Assembly (NCBI GenBank): GCA_038496445.1
Contig: JALMLS010000572.1
Coordinates: forward strand, 1 to 64,000
Length of the DNA stretch: 64,000 bases
Reading direction: 5' to 3'
DNA from: Trichosphaerium sp. ATCC 40318
Taxonomy: Eukaryota > Discosea > Flabellinia > Trichosidae
The notes under the pieces: model-generated
What the model saw: the letters and a program-made list of their open reading frames with translations, nothing else
What the model was told of the DNA's origin: nothing
Database searches by the model: none
Translations under genes and position numbers: made by a program
Part shown: one piece after another, positions 44,996 to 64,000 of the stretch
How positions within the stretch are numbered: the first letter of the stretch is position 1
How the letters are laid out: each line of letters starts with the position of its first letter

Positions 44996-47478
44996 ATGCT
45001 AAGTAACGTCAGGTGCGCATAAAAACTACCCAAACAAACAATAGGACAAAAACGGAGAAGTACTGCAAACTCACTCCAACTTAGAAGCTTTTTTCAGACA
45101 TTTCAAATTGACCTGACAAACAAAGTAACTCGTGCTTTTGCATTAGTAGTAGTTGTATTTTTTGGAAGTACAACATGTGGTATACTATTTGGATGGGCTT
45201 CTATGCAACTCGGTATGTTTTTCGGGATGTCACGTTATTATAAAATTGTTTATCCAATAAATCATTCGCAGAAAACTAACACTTTTTTTAAACAGTTTAC
45301 AAAAGTGAAGGCGTATATTTATCTCTATGCCCTGCCCCTGAAGCAACAAACAGCACATTATCGCCTCTTAATACAACAGCTATAAATGGCACCGACACAT
45401 CTACAGGAGTACGTGATTCTTGCTCCTAGAAGTGACGTGAACGAGTCATAATTGTTAACTTGTTTTTTAGTGTGAGGAACAAGAATTACGTCTCAACCTT
45501 GTATTTACTATAAGCACGTCGGTACTTTTATTAATGAATGTACCGCTTGGTTACGTAGTAGACTACATTGGACCTCGTTTAACTTCCCTACTTGGATTTA
45601 TAGGCCTTATTTTTAGCTCTATACTAATTGCATTCGGAAGTCCAAGTACGGCCTCTATTTCTACTGTTATCATAGTAATATCTTGCTAGGCTTTGACTCT
45701 TATATTCCTGGATTTATATTTCTCTCTATTTCAGGATTTGCTGTCTACCAAGGGTTCTTGAAACTAAGGAAAGTTTTGAGTTTATTGTCTTCAAAAAACA
45801 AAATCTTTACGTCCTTGCTAACTATTTTTGTAGTGATGCTTTTCAGGGTTGGAAGGTCATAACGTTATCTGTTGTTAGTACTAGTTTTGATGCTAGTTCA
45901 GGTGTTTTTCTAATATTTTGGGTAAGTGAAAATCGAAGCTTTTTTTTGTACCAGTAAGCTTATACAAGTATGTTAGTACACACATCGTGAAGGAGGTGTT
46001 TCAAGCCAGGATTTACTATTGTACTACCTACTTATACCATTCTTGGGTGTTATTTGGATATTCTTTTGGCCAACTGGTGTAGAATCTGACGAACCCAGAA
46101 AAATACAAGTACGTATTACACTGGTTTATTGCTTTTTTTTTTCCCATCAATTTGGCTATACATTGAACACCAATACAATGATATTTCTATTGGTATTTCT
46201 GTGGCCATACACCAAATAAAGGCGCGAACTGGCGGCAATGGCAACACAGATATGTGTCATTGTAAAAGAGTTTGCGCCACATGTTTTTTATTTGAAAAAT
46301 CAAATTTTTTTTTTCAAATCAATCTTTGTTCTTCTTATCAACCCCTCGCAAGTTTTGTGCTCAGTTTGATTATATCTCGGATAAGTGTAATACGATTAAC
46401 AAACATCAATAGAAATTAAAGAGTCAACGTAGGCTTGACCTAGTAAAAAGTGAAAAAAGCACAGACAGCAAAACAGTATATCGACCTTATGAGACGCTGT
46501 CTTTCTGGAAACAAATGATGACAGCAGAGTATATATTCCTTCAGATTTATATGGCTTTTTTCCTTCTTTGGTTGAACGCTATGTTTCCATTAGTACAAGC
46601 AAGAGCGGAAGAGATTGTTGGTGAAGAAAGAGGTACTGTAACAAAAGTTCTGCTGTTTAAACCACTTGTGAATACTAAGTGACACATTTAGCTATATTTA
46701 TGGTAGAAATATTTAGCATACTCCAACCAGCTAGTTTTATATTTGCACCACTCTTTGGTATGTGCTACACCTCGTACTTTTTTCTTGTTATTTTCTTCTT
46801 TCTTCTTCCACTTTTTTGAGCTTCTCGAGCTCATTCTTTTTCATTCGATATTTTGGGTTTCACATTATTCTAAGCCCGAAAAAGAACATATTTACGGCTG
46901 TATAAGAGTTGCCAAACACATTTCAGAGACTGACTAAGATTGACAAAGACTTACTTTTTTTTTGTATTTAGCGCTTTTTAATGAGAAGATCCATTATAGA
47001 TGGCACTTTACAATTGTTCATTTGTTGTTCCTTATATTCTCGGGCCTACTTTTCATTCCATATGAAGCACCTCAATATGCTGCATACGTTGTATTCTCAA
47101 CAATACGAATGTACTTCTTTGGTGTTCTTGCAAACTTTATAAGTAAAGTTTTTGGTTTCCGCAACTTTGGTCGTCTTTATGGTGTTCTAGGATCCATTAA
47201 CGGTACGATTCTTATACTATAACAATACATTACTCTTCTGACTATCGTTTTCAGGTATTGTATCTTTCCTAATCTATGGTGTATCAGCATTAGCGCTTAA
47301 TACTTTTCAAGGAGAATTTTTAGTTGTTAATATTATACAAGTTGTTTGTATTTCTTTGCTATCTTTCTTTCCTATTTTTCTTTTCACTGCCGCACATAGT
47401 AAAACAATGGACCCAAAATATGCAGGTTCAAAGAAGGGTTTTGTAGTATCAGTCAAAAACTTACTTGGAGGTGACTAA
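44996..47478 (+). CDS. Major facilitator transporter, SLC43/FMP42-like
   Basis: Start ATG 44996; the first exon is only 7 nt, chosen because it alone keeps the frame. Membrane helices appear in order: FALVVVVFFGSTTCGILFGW; LVFTISTSVLLLMNVPLGYV; SLLGFIGLIFSSILIAFG; YIPGFIFLSISGFAVYQ; STSFDASSGVFLIFW; LLLYYLLIPFLGVIWIFFWP. A cytoplasmic loop follows, then IYMAFFLLWLNAMFPL, TIVHLLFLIFSGLLFIPYE and VNIIQVVCISLLSFFPIFL. DYIGPRLTSL is the MFS loop motif. The first extracellular loop has several N-glycosylation sites (NST, NTT, NGT). Family members carry large neutral amino acids; the substrate here is not shown. Exons around 45.7-45.9 and 46.2-46.4 kb are uncertain. Confidence 0.75.
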
Positions 47479-47691
47479 TGTACATACAAAAAAGTAAATA
47501 AAAATAACTCTAATTGGACTAAAAAACTCGAGTTCGTAATGCGGTAGTGTCATCACTTTTTCTGTAGCCGGTGTCAAGCTCATGAACTATTGGTACAGTA
47601 TTTACCAATACCTGAAACCAACAAGTAGTACAATGAATAAGGTGAATAAATACAAGACTTGATTTATATGTACAACAAAAAATACAACTAT

Positions 47692-55397
<7,706 letters not shown>

Positions 55398-57186
55398 AGC
55401 TACGCCGTAGTTAACGGAAGTTTCACAGTCAGTGCCATTCTTCAATGATTCAACTAACCAAAAACGGACAAAATGCATTAGACAGAACTTGCAATCACCC
55501 CTAATTGTTTAGTAACAAGAGTTCCTTCTGTTGTAGACGAGATAACTGAGAGCAAGAAACCTGCTTGAGAATGCCTTTCGCCTTGCTCGGCATTCTAAAC
55601 ATGCGAGACTGGTTTGGTTTTGTGAACATGGTCTATACGTGTTTGGACATATAAACAAAAACTGGGCAAAGTCAGGATTCAGTCAGAGCTCTCACTACAA
55701 GTCGTAGCGCCTTTTGAGGAATAGAACCCTCCCGTTACGTCATTGCGCGCAGGAGTTGCTGCCCAACAATACGGATATTTATGTAAACAAAAACAGCGTA
55801 TGTGTCACCCGAACTTGAAACCTTGTCTTTGGCTACTCAAGCGTGCTTGTAGATATTAAGATACAGAAGTAATTGCTTTTTAAACTCTCGTTAGAACCGA
55901 AACGTTTAGAACTAATATCATACGCGAAAATAGGTGTATTAGCGCACTGTTGAGCGGTTTTACGAGCTTCACGGTTTTGACTAAAACTCGTTGTGATGGT
56001 CTGCCTTTGGTTTGTGTGGCTCTTAATCGGTACCAATTTCGCTTCTGAACCAATTGCCTGCCCTTGGCTTCGATTTATATAATACTACATGGTTTTCGGT
56101 CAGATGGTGATTGGTCAGATCATCACCAAACACGTTCGCATGAAACGACACTCTAATACCTGAAAAGGAAAAAAACAGTTCATTTCACAAGTTCGTATCG
56201 TCGTTTTCTACTTTTTCAAAACATCTCTTTCAAAAATACCCTTTCATTGCAAAAAGAAAGTAACGGGCCATTGGCGCCTGTAAACTGATAGGCCAATCCA
56301 AATTGAATAATACCAAGTTGACTAAATACAAGCGGAAAAACGCTTTCACAATACTTTTTGCTAACCAAAAGATCGCTGATACTGTCCTCGCATGCGTAGA
56401 TAGCTACCACAAGGGTTTGCGAGCGTTTTGAAATGTGCATTATCCATTTTTTGAGTACTAAAAAGGATATTTCGGTGAAGTGCATCCCACAATTTATTTC
56501 TTGGATGTTTGTACGTGTATAAAAGTCGCATCAACTTCCTAACTATCGATGAGCAATCATCTGCCTACCGTTACCTCACGTTAACCAAACGTTCTGAGTA
56601 AAGCTGTTGCGGTTTGGCCACGCAACGGGCTCAAAGTTGCGCTGTTACCTTGTTAGGGTATAAGATTGGTTGGATAGTAATGTAAACCCGATTGCAGCGG
56701 GCATTGTAGAATGCATAATGACTTTGAGCTGATGATGAGGCGTTCCGTAACAAAGGACTTCCAGCCCTCACTAATATTTTTGCAGAAATGATGTTAGACA
56801 CTTGAAGCTTACGGCCGTAGACTGTAATTCTATCAACAAATAAACTTGTACTTTTTGGTGTTCATTAGCTGTAACAGATTGGAGGCTGGAGCTTGTACTT
56901 TTGTGTTGGAAAATGCACGTTGTGCACGTTTTGAATGCTCCTGATTGCTGCAACAGTAGCACTTCCGTTGTCCAACTACCTTAGAAATTGAAAGCAAAGA
57001 AATGCTTTCGGGTGGTGATTGCAACATTCATAGAAATCTAGTTTCAGCTTAATTGTCGTTTGAAACTTCTTGCTGCTTACAGGATCCAATCACCTTGTAC
57101 ATATAAATACAGCGTTTTTTTGGCACTTATAATTTATAATACAATTTTCTTTGTTGTCTTAGTTTTTTCTTTTCTTTTTTTTCGCT
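55398..57186. other. Gap of 1.8 kb without a supported gene
   Basis: Holds the POLQ 5' flank and the 3' flank of the RapGAP gene. The best frame (minus, 56216-56485, 89 codons with an ATG) shows no family match and no splice partner. I see no RNA gene or repeat. Confidence 0.5.
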
Positions 57187-60100
57187 TTAGTACAAATGAG
57201 CAGGCGTAGGGCTTTGTTCACGAGATTTTGATGCAATAGAAAGAGATGTCCTATTATTCTCCTCTTCACTAGCAACACTCATAGTAAGTGTATCTTCGTT
57301 TGTGTATTCATCTACAGAATCTAAACCAAAAGTCAGAAAAAAGTCACAAGTGATAAGTTTAAATACCAAGTTGAGTCGCTTTCTTACCTTCAGTGTCAAA
57401 TCCCCTAGGCGGCATAGCAGGCATAGCAGACTTACGTCTGGGACGTGCTTCAGGATTCATTGATTTACGAGATAACCTCGTTGAGTACCGGACAGAAGAC
57501 TTTTTATATAATAAATCGCTGGAAGAACCAGGATAATTCATAGATGAAGAATACTGCATTTCTGCAGTTGCTCTACCCTTTGGTCGGCGTATTTGAGCCA
57601 CAGACTGACTTCTCGGTGCAGAAATTTTGCTTGATCTCTTCTTTTTCCGTCGCGGTCTGAGCGGCATTACACCTTGTAGTCTTAACTGAAAAATGCTAGA
57701 GCCTTTCTGGTCAGAATAATCAGTCCAAAATATTCCACCACTGGTAGTTAAAAATTTTATATTTGTTCCATTCTTCCCATTTGGTAGCCGTATTGTTTGT
57801 ATTAAAGATCCATTCACAAGCGTACGCACTTCAACATAATTTTGGGTAAAAGCTAGAACATAAGGAAGTACAACAACTACAAAAAAAATGAGCAAACAAC
57901 ATTGAAACAATAAAAACACATAAATATGTGTTGAGCTGTGCAACAAAAAAAAAAAGAAAATAAGCTCGTACCAAATGCGCTTGGCTTTGTCGAAAACTTC
58001 ATCTCATAGTCACGACTCTCGCGGCCATACTGACGCACAAACGTGCCTCTATCTAATAGAAATATTAACAAAAAAATTGACATTATTTGTGCTGAACTTA
58101 CTATCGAATAATAGCACTACTTCGTTCCTATCCAGTGTCACAGCATCAATAGGTTCTATCCTTGTTTCTGAGGAAAACAGATCATGCATTTCAATACGGT
58201 CAATATCAATAAATGAAAACCGAGTAGCAAAGCCTACGACTAAGCCACCAAATCCAAAATTTATAGTAAGCGGCCTGTCCTTTAAGCGAACATTGACAGG
58301 TGTTTGTTTGAAGTTATCTTGCACCCACTGATATAAAGTGAGGCGAGATTTAGTTGCTATACATAAAAATAGACTACTTCCAATAGTGCCTAACGTAAAC
58401 TTTACACAAGATCTTGTGTTTTGCAATGTAAATGCTAGAACGAAAAGTCAACTCAGCATCATCATTTAAAAAGAAAAAAAAAGAAATGGATGAAAATCTA
58501 CACCACTTACCAAGTGGCTTTTTCTTCCCCTGTGCAGCATCAAGTAAGGAAGATAAATCATATATTACAATGCCAGTCTAATCAAAAAATTAATAACAAA
58601 ACAAATAAAAAGTATGATATTACCTTGTAAACAAGAGTGACAACAATCCGCAGTGCTGCGACAACAGTGATTTGTTTAAAGTACAAAAGTCGCTTTGTAT
58701 AATTAGGTATAGGAATAGGTTTAATATTCCGACGAGAAGAGAGTTTGCCACCTGAAACAGACGGCTCAAAAATGTACAATCCCGACTTTGTTCCAATAAA
58801 CATAAAACTCCCTATAACACAAGTAAGAAAAAGAATGATAAAGGTCTATTGCTTTGTACAAAACCAAACGCACCCCAAGTATCACAACACTGTATTTGAT
58901 GCTGGAATCCTTTGACTATAGCTCGTGTATGAAAAACAGCAGCCTCTTCCTTACTTTCCTTTCCCCAGCTCGTTATTTTAGCTTTTTGTTCTTTCAAGTG
59001 CTTTTGAGTCCTACGCTCGCTTTTTCGCTCTTCTTTGTTTTTTACCATTGGCGATCCAATCCGTTTCGTTGAAGAGCTTGGAAACAACGAAAAAATCTCC
59101 TGCAGAGTTTCCGAAATAATACTTGAAGTGCTGAATGATGGTGCTGAGCGATACGCCTCACGCTCGCCGTTAATCAACTTAGCAAGCATGAATTGCTTTA
59201 GCAAGTCACTATGCGGGAAACTTGGTGGGTTGGGCAATGGTGGGTGAAACGGTTTGACACTTGATTTTATAGAAAAGCCAACATTGTAAGAGCCTTTCTC
59301 TGTAGGCCGTATCACAAGATAAATATGCGGGAACTTTGAGGAAAGTGTATCAGGGCACCATGAGTACGTAGTACCATAATCCTGGAACACAATAACCTAT
59401 AATAAAGCATTAGTTTCGCATGTAATTTTTTTATTTTTTTCTGTAATTTAGACAGTGAACGTACTGCAATATCATTACCAATATGCCTCTTTCGTTCCAA
59501 CTGCTGAGAATCACCAGAACAAAAAGGAATTAATGTAGACACATGGAACATAATCTCATAGCCACTGTATTTTGTATAAATAGAGTGTGTACCACTACGG
59601 TCAGCTATTCAGCATTGATTAGCATTCTAAGATGTCAATTCATCGCGTACCTCCTGTATTATCCAAACCAGCACAGAAGCCATCGAACGCATTGAGTTTT
59701 ACCTTTTTACCAAGCAACGATAAAAACTTTGTAAACTGAGGGCTAGGGTTGCTGTTACCGAACATTTGCTCTTCGGTGGTCTGTCCAGGTTTTGCGTAAA
59801 GCACACCAAACTTATACGCGCGTTTTGCCTAAACGGTCACCGTTAGCTTTGATTTAAGCGAAATGGAAGTTTTGAAATAAAAAAAACCCAAAAAAAAACT
59901 TGTCTGTTGCCAATAATGTCGTACGCTTTGCAATTCTAGCGACAGCAACTCTTTTTGCATTTTAATATCGCGAATTAGACGTAATTTACGCCGGTTCAAA
60001 CGAGGGCGCATTCTCCTGACAATGTCGCTAGCTGCCACTCTGCCCTTCATTGTGAGGCACAAACGTTCTAATCCCTGTAGTAGAATTGAGACTCTACAAT

Positions 60101-60572
60101 TTGCAGAAAATAAAATAATACCGTTGGCAGCCATAAAATAACGCGATATTGCCTATCATCTTCCTTGCGGTAGCTCAAAGCGTATGGGCCAATTTGATCG
60201 TCAAGTCCGAGAAAGTTATGATGTTCTAAGCCATGTTAGAGCTATAGCATACAGTTTTATAATATTTCAGGACAATAAATGTTTTAGTTGCTGGAATAAG
60301 GTATAAAAACAGCAACCGACACACTCCACTCTACAAAAAGCGCCAGTGCATTGTAGTTCTGTTTTTGGCCATTATTAAAGCAAAACCTGCGTTGGTGCCG
60401 AATTTGTGTAGATCAGTTGCGTACCAGTGGCAACGAAGTATTTTGAATACCACAACACATCCTCTTCCTTATTTTCTATTACTGCAGGGTGATAAATATC
60501 TCTAGATGTAGAACCGGAGCCATCCTCCACCCGCCAGTTGTTTGTGTGTGCACATAATGGTGCGCGGTCCAT
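57187..60572 (-). CDS. RapGAP domain plus citron-homology (CNH) protein, GARNL3-like
   Basis: ATG 60572, stop 57187. Blocks of the RapGAP domain: [19 protein letters not shown] then [46 protein letters not shown] then [30 protein letters not shown] (the Asn is the catalytic thumb residue) and [13 protein letters not shown] basic helical linker follows ([19 protein letters not shown]). CNH-type beta-propeller blades come next: [76 protein letters not shown]. The tail is Arg/Ser-rich ([19 protein letters not shown]), probably phosphorylated. Likely a GTPase-activating protein for Rap-like GTPases. The splice between TNSAPTQ and LEHHNF is unresolved. Confidence 0.85.
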
Positions 60573-61041
60573 CGTTGACAAAAAAAAAAAGAATTTACGT
60601 TCTATGCCAACAACATATGACTGGGGCGATGGCTATACAAATACGCTTGTTGGTATGTTGTCTAAATTTACGTTACAGATGAAGTGAGTCAAGCACTTTC
60701 CTTATGCAATTGGAATTTAAAACATTTCGTAGTTTAATGTCCGTAAAAGGGCAACGTTAAACCCAACAACAAAGCGGCAATGAACTCTCAACAGCGTAAT
60801 TTACTAAAATAGCATGCCTTATGTAAATTGAGCTCCGTACAACTTGTGCAATACTCAAAAAATGGTATAGGGCGTTAGGTAGTTAACCTTTTGTCTGTGA
60901 ACAACGTTAGTTTCCTAAAAACGAACATGTAGCTTCAACAACCTCAAAGACAGCTAAGGCTATGCAATCTATCTATAGCTGGAATTTAACGTCTCGAAAG
61001 CTATTTCTAAAGGGTTTTTTATTATTTAAACACGTGCAATA
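60573..61041. other. Intergenic gap between RapGAP and HPS1 genes
   Basis: 470 bp; the RapGAP 5' flank and the HPS1 3' flank. Nothing else recognised. Confidence 0.5.
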
Positions 61042-63255
61042 TTACTCTGTAGGTTGTTTTAGAAGCATAGCTATCAACCTCTTATTGTTTTGTTCTACTA
61101 ATTTTAACGGAAGAGTGCTGAGATACAGTGAATATAACTCGTAGCATCGCACATTTTTGTCTCCAGGGAATAGGTTCAACTGAAGTTTTTTATAAAAATG
61201 ACGGTTTATCGGTTGTTTATGGTCTGTATTGATTGGTTTCTCTATGCGTCGCTTGCCATTAGAATCCTCAAACCTATTCTTTCCTTAATACAATAAATAC
61301 CATATAAGCGCACCATAGTTTATAAGAGTATTGGAATTTACCAACCTGCATGACCATGTCAAAATACCCTTACAAAAAGTTAGCAAAAGTACACTATTGA
61401 TATCGTCTTACCAAGAGATAAAAACTCTTGTGCTTGGTAACACATATCCCACACTCTCTCTTTTATAACTCCCGGTTGTGTCAACTCAAAATCTGTCTTT
61501 GATGGGCACTTGTTTCCAATTAAATGCGAGATACTTGGCGCAAGGACACGGTTGAAAGTACGATCAACCAAGATGAAATGTATTATGCCAGGTAGCTAAA
61601 ATGATCTATGTTACTTCTTAATGTCTTATTTGAGGCGTACCCTGTGGATGTATGAAATCATAGTAAAACTCTTATCCAAACTCATCATGTATCCAAGGTA
61701 ATCAGAAGTAATGTTGTCACATAAATAATCAGACATTGTCCTTAACTTTTGTTTCTCCTTGTCATCTCCTTTCTTCAAAACAGTCAAAATCACGTGACTT
61801 TTCTGAGAGCAACAAAAAAACAAACTAAAAAGGTGAGCGTACCAAATTATGACCAATAATTACGAGTGTAACGTTAGGTACAATTTCAATAACGTAAACC
61901 CAGTAAGGTCTATATTTTGGCGTCCGAAAGTAAAGTATTTGAAAAACTGGCTCGGGTGGTTTAGGCGTTTGTTTTTCCTCCTTTTTCTTCTGCTGACCTT
62001 TTTCAGTAGACCTACGTTCTTCACTAGACCCTGAGTACTCTATAACTAATTAAACAAATACTATAGAGTGCAGTAGTACCTGATCCTTGCTCTGAGCCTG
62101 GATTTCCAGTGAAAAATGTCAAGAATCCTGGAGTGTTTGGTGCAGTTGTGTATTCGTCACTCACTTCTTCCCTGGATTCAGAATGCGAATCTGCGTCTGG
62201 TGTCACTTGAGACTGGTTTAACTCGCCAGTATCTAGTGGACATTCATTTGAATTAGCCTCTTCGCTTTTGGACGCTTCGTCCTCTTGCTTTTTTTCTTCG
62301 TTTTTAGCTCTTCTTTCTGGACTCAGTATTAACTTGTTATTTTATGTAAGCTCCCGTACTTTTGGGGTGAAATCGAGATGTAAGAAAGAGAATGAGCAAG
62401 AATAAATCAGCACTGCTGAGGGGAAATGATTTTTGACTACTGTACTGTGACATTAACTTGGTTCCAACAAATAACAGGCCATGAGCTACCTATACAACAA
62501 ACTAAGAAGGATTTAAACACGTGAAACATACACTAATACCAGGGAACATATTCATTGCTTGTTTTAAATAACGGTAACACCTAGTGAGCGTTAGCAACCA
62601 AGCAACACAACCTCGTAAAAAATAGGAACTGACCCGTTTTTAACTTCGTTTTTAGTATTGATAAATCTCATTATCTCTTCTATAGACTAGTATACTAATC
62701 AGATACATGGTGATTACACGATAAAATGTACCTGCACTAAAAAACTCTGTTTTTCCTCACAAAGATGACACATCGTGTCTACAGCGTTTGCAAAATGCTT
62801 TTGCCGCCTTGCTGACGCTCAGTTATAACGTTTAGAGTGCTTGCGTACCGTTGTAAATTGATTATGTGGTTTCTGTCATGTAGCTTTGATGGTCCAATTT
62901 CTAAAAGCAAAAGTTCGTGTACGAGCTCTAATTGACTGCGCAGAAAAGCTTCAGACTCCCCTAGTGTCGATTTAGTCTTTTAAGTGGAAAATTCTGACGT
63001 ACCCTCGTTACTAACAGCCAACAATGATACGTCGCCATCCTTAGAGCGTGTGAGCTATATGTCACGTATAAAACGTGAACGCACTTGTAAAAATGCCATT
63101 TTAGTGCCGTCTATACTTCTAACTGATGAATAATACTGCTTCAGCCTTTCCGACGCGAAACTTTGAGCTGTGGAGAGTACAAACGTAAGTACTTCATTTT
63201 TGTGATCAGTATAGATGGCATTGCCAGTATCATCAGCCACAAAGAATAGCTTCAT
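61042..63255 (-). CDS. HPS1: HPS1 homologue (BLOC-3 subunit, MON1/HPS1 family)
   Basis: ATG 63255, stop 61042. The N-terminal longin-like domain starts MKLFFVADDTGNAIYTDH, then GDVSLLAVSNEG and SQLELVHELLLLEIGPSKL. The second block, LLFVGTKLMSQYSSQKSFPL then SSADLFLLILFL, matches the human HPS1 order (LLVHSKLLAFYSSH ... PADLLALILL). A Ser/Glu-rich linker has DEYTTAPNTPGFLTFFTG. The C-terminal domains give TMISYIHRV, PGIIHFILVDRTFNRVLAPS and VRCYELYSLYLSTLPLKLV, again close to human HPS1. With HPS4 it forms BLOC-3, a GEF for Rab32/38 in lysosome-related organelle traffic. Exons between 62.4 and 62.9 kb are only partly placed. Confidence 0.82.
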
Positions 63256-63381
63256 GGTAGACAAGCTTTCTACGGTTTCACGCGAAGTTAACTGCTGGAC
63301 AATTTAAAAATTGACCAAAGTACGACCAAAATACATTGTATTCCGACTCTGTTGTGTAGATTATACAAACAGCGTGCAATC
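63256..63381. promoter_or_regulatory. Shared divergent promoter, HPS1 / PRPP synthetase
   Basis: Only 126 bp separate the two divergent ATGs, so both promoters and 5' UTRs must lie here. The sequence contains a repeated GACCAAA(G/A)TAC... motif (near 63313 and 63322). Confidence 0.6.
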
Positions 63382-64000
63382 ATGACAGCGGCAAGAGAGA
63401 TGAAGATTTTTAGCGGTAAAGCCAATGTGTCTTTTGCCAAACAAGTTGTTCGCGTTCTTGGTACTCCTCTTGGCAAGGCAAGAACCACCAATTTCAACGA
63501 CGGCGAAACTAGGTACAAATTAGCGACTACATTGTCATAAATAACAGAATAGAGTTCAAATAGGCGAAAATGTGCGAGGATGTGATGTATTTGTAATACA
63601 GGTGACATAAAGCAATTATTACGAAGCCTTACCCAAAATGTTAGCCAACTTGCCCTCCGGTGAATGATAACCTCATGGAGCTATTGATCATGCTAGATGC
63701 ACTGCGTCGTGCTTCTGTAGAACGTATTACAGCAGTCATCCCTTACTTTGGTACGTTGCCAAACAAGAATTCCATGTCTCACAGTCTTCAGGTTATGGAC
63801 GCCAAGACCGTACGTTTTCCACTTCTAGTGTGTACAATTGCGAATGCAACATTAGGGAAACACGGATCCAGAGAGCCGATAACAGCGAAGGTAAGCATTC
63901 AAAAATAGCAAATTGAATAGCCTTATTTAGTTCTTTTTTTTTTAGTTGGTTGCAGACCTTTTGGTGGCAGCTGGTCCTCAAAGATTTCTCTTCTTGGATC
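63382..64000 (+). CDS. Ribose-phosphate pyrophosphokinase (PRPP synthetase), partial at right edge
   Basis: ATG 63382. Exons read [112 protein letters not shown]. This is the N-terminal half of a class I PRPP synthetase with the family's order and the conserved YxRQDRK loop split by introns at YFG| and QDR|. It makes PRPP from ribose-5-phosphate and ATP for nucleotide synthesis, in the cytosol. The remaining C-terminal half lies beyond the window. Confidence 0.93.

Overview
The window is eukaryotic nuclear DNA. It is A+T-rich, and almost every recognisable gene is split by short introns, mostly about 30-90 nt. The 5' splice site is very often GTACGT (less often GTAAGT/GTATGT) and introns end in TAG or CAG. 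The gene set is an IP3-receptor-type channel, DNA polymerase theta, an LRR-ROC-COR kinase, a RapGAP-CNH protein, an HPS1/BLOC-3 subunit and PRPP synthetase. This suggests a free-living, phagotrophic-type unicellular eukaryote (an amoebozoan, an early-diverging fungus or a related lineage). I cannot fix the taxon from the sequence alone. Exon joins were worked out by hand from reading frame, splice-site phase and family similarity, so individual boundaries can be off by one exon.

Layout. 1-1.45 kb: minus-strand aspartyl/asparaginyl beta-hydroxylase-type gene running off the left edge. 1.6-3.2 kb: a MORN-variant repeat gene with a broken inverted copy of its 3' end, a possible F-box remnant and a perfect 20-bp hairpin. 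3.5-6.0 kb: calcineurin-like phosphoesterase. 6.3-14.3 kb: a rearranged accessory island with two inverted copies of a Crinkler-like PD-(D/E)XK nuclease/kinase gene, repeated flanking DNA, and a four-CBS-domain gene plus a broken fragment of it. 14.5-16.6 kb: a tryptophan-rich repeat protein with a second, unrelated-looking nuclease-like domain. 16.7-17.6 kb: RING plus C2H2 zinc-finger protein. 18.7-22.2 kb: two divergent members of one unknown family on opposite strands. 22.6-23.7 kb: basic RG-rich protein with a UBA/CUE-like segment and a coiled coil. 24.1-29.6 kb: ROCO kinase. 30.3-32.7 kb: Lys/Ser/Glu-rich chromatin-type protein. 33.0-44.3 kb: IP3 receptor. 45.0-47.5 kb: SLC43-like transporter. 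47.7-55.4 kb: DNA polymerase theta with a Sel1-repeat gene nested on the opposite strand of one intron. 57.2-60.6 kb: RapGAP-CNH protein. 61.0-63.3 kb: HPS1. 63.4 kb to the right end: PRPP synthetase.

The 22-64 kb part is mostly ordinary housekeeping and signalling genes, several as divergent pairs with shared promoters (UBA-like/ROCO, IP3R/SLC43, HPS1/PRPS). The 1.5-17 kb part is accessory in character. It holds inverted and direct duplications, gene fragments, and two different genes that join PD-(D/E)XK-type nuclease domains to other modules. The best candidate for an undescribed system is the SAP-coiled coil-nuclease-kinase pair and the way it sits inside a duplicated locus.
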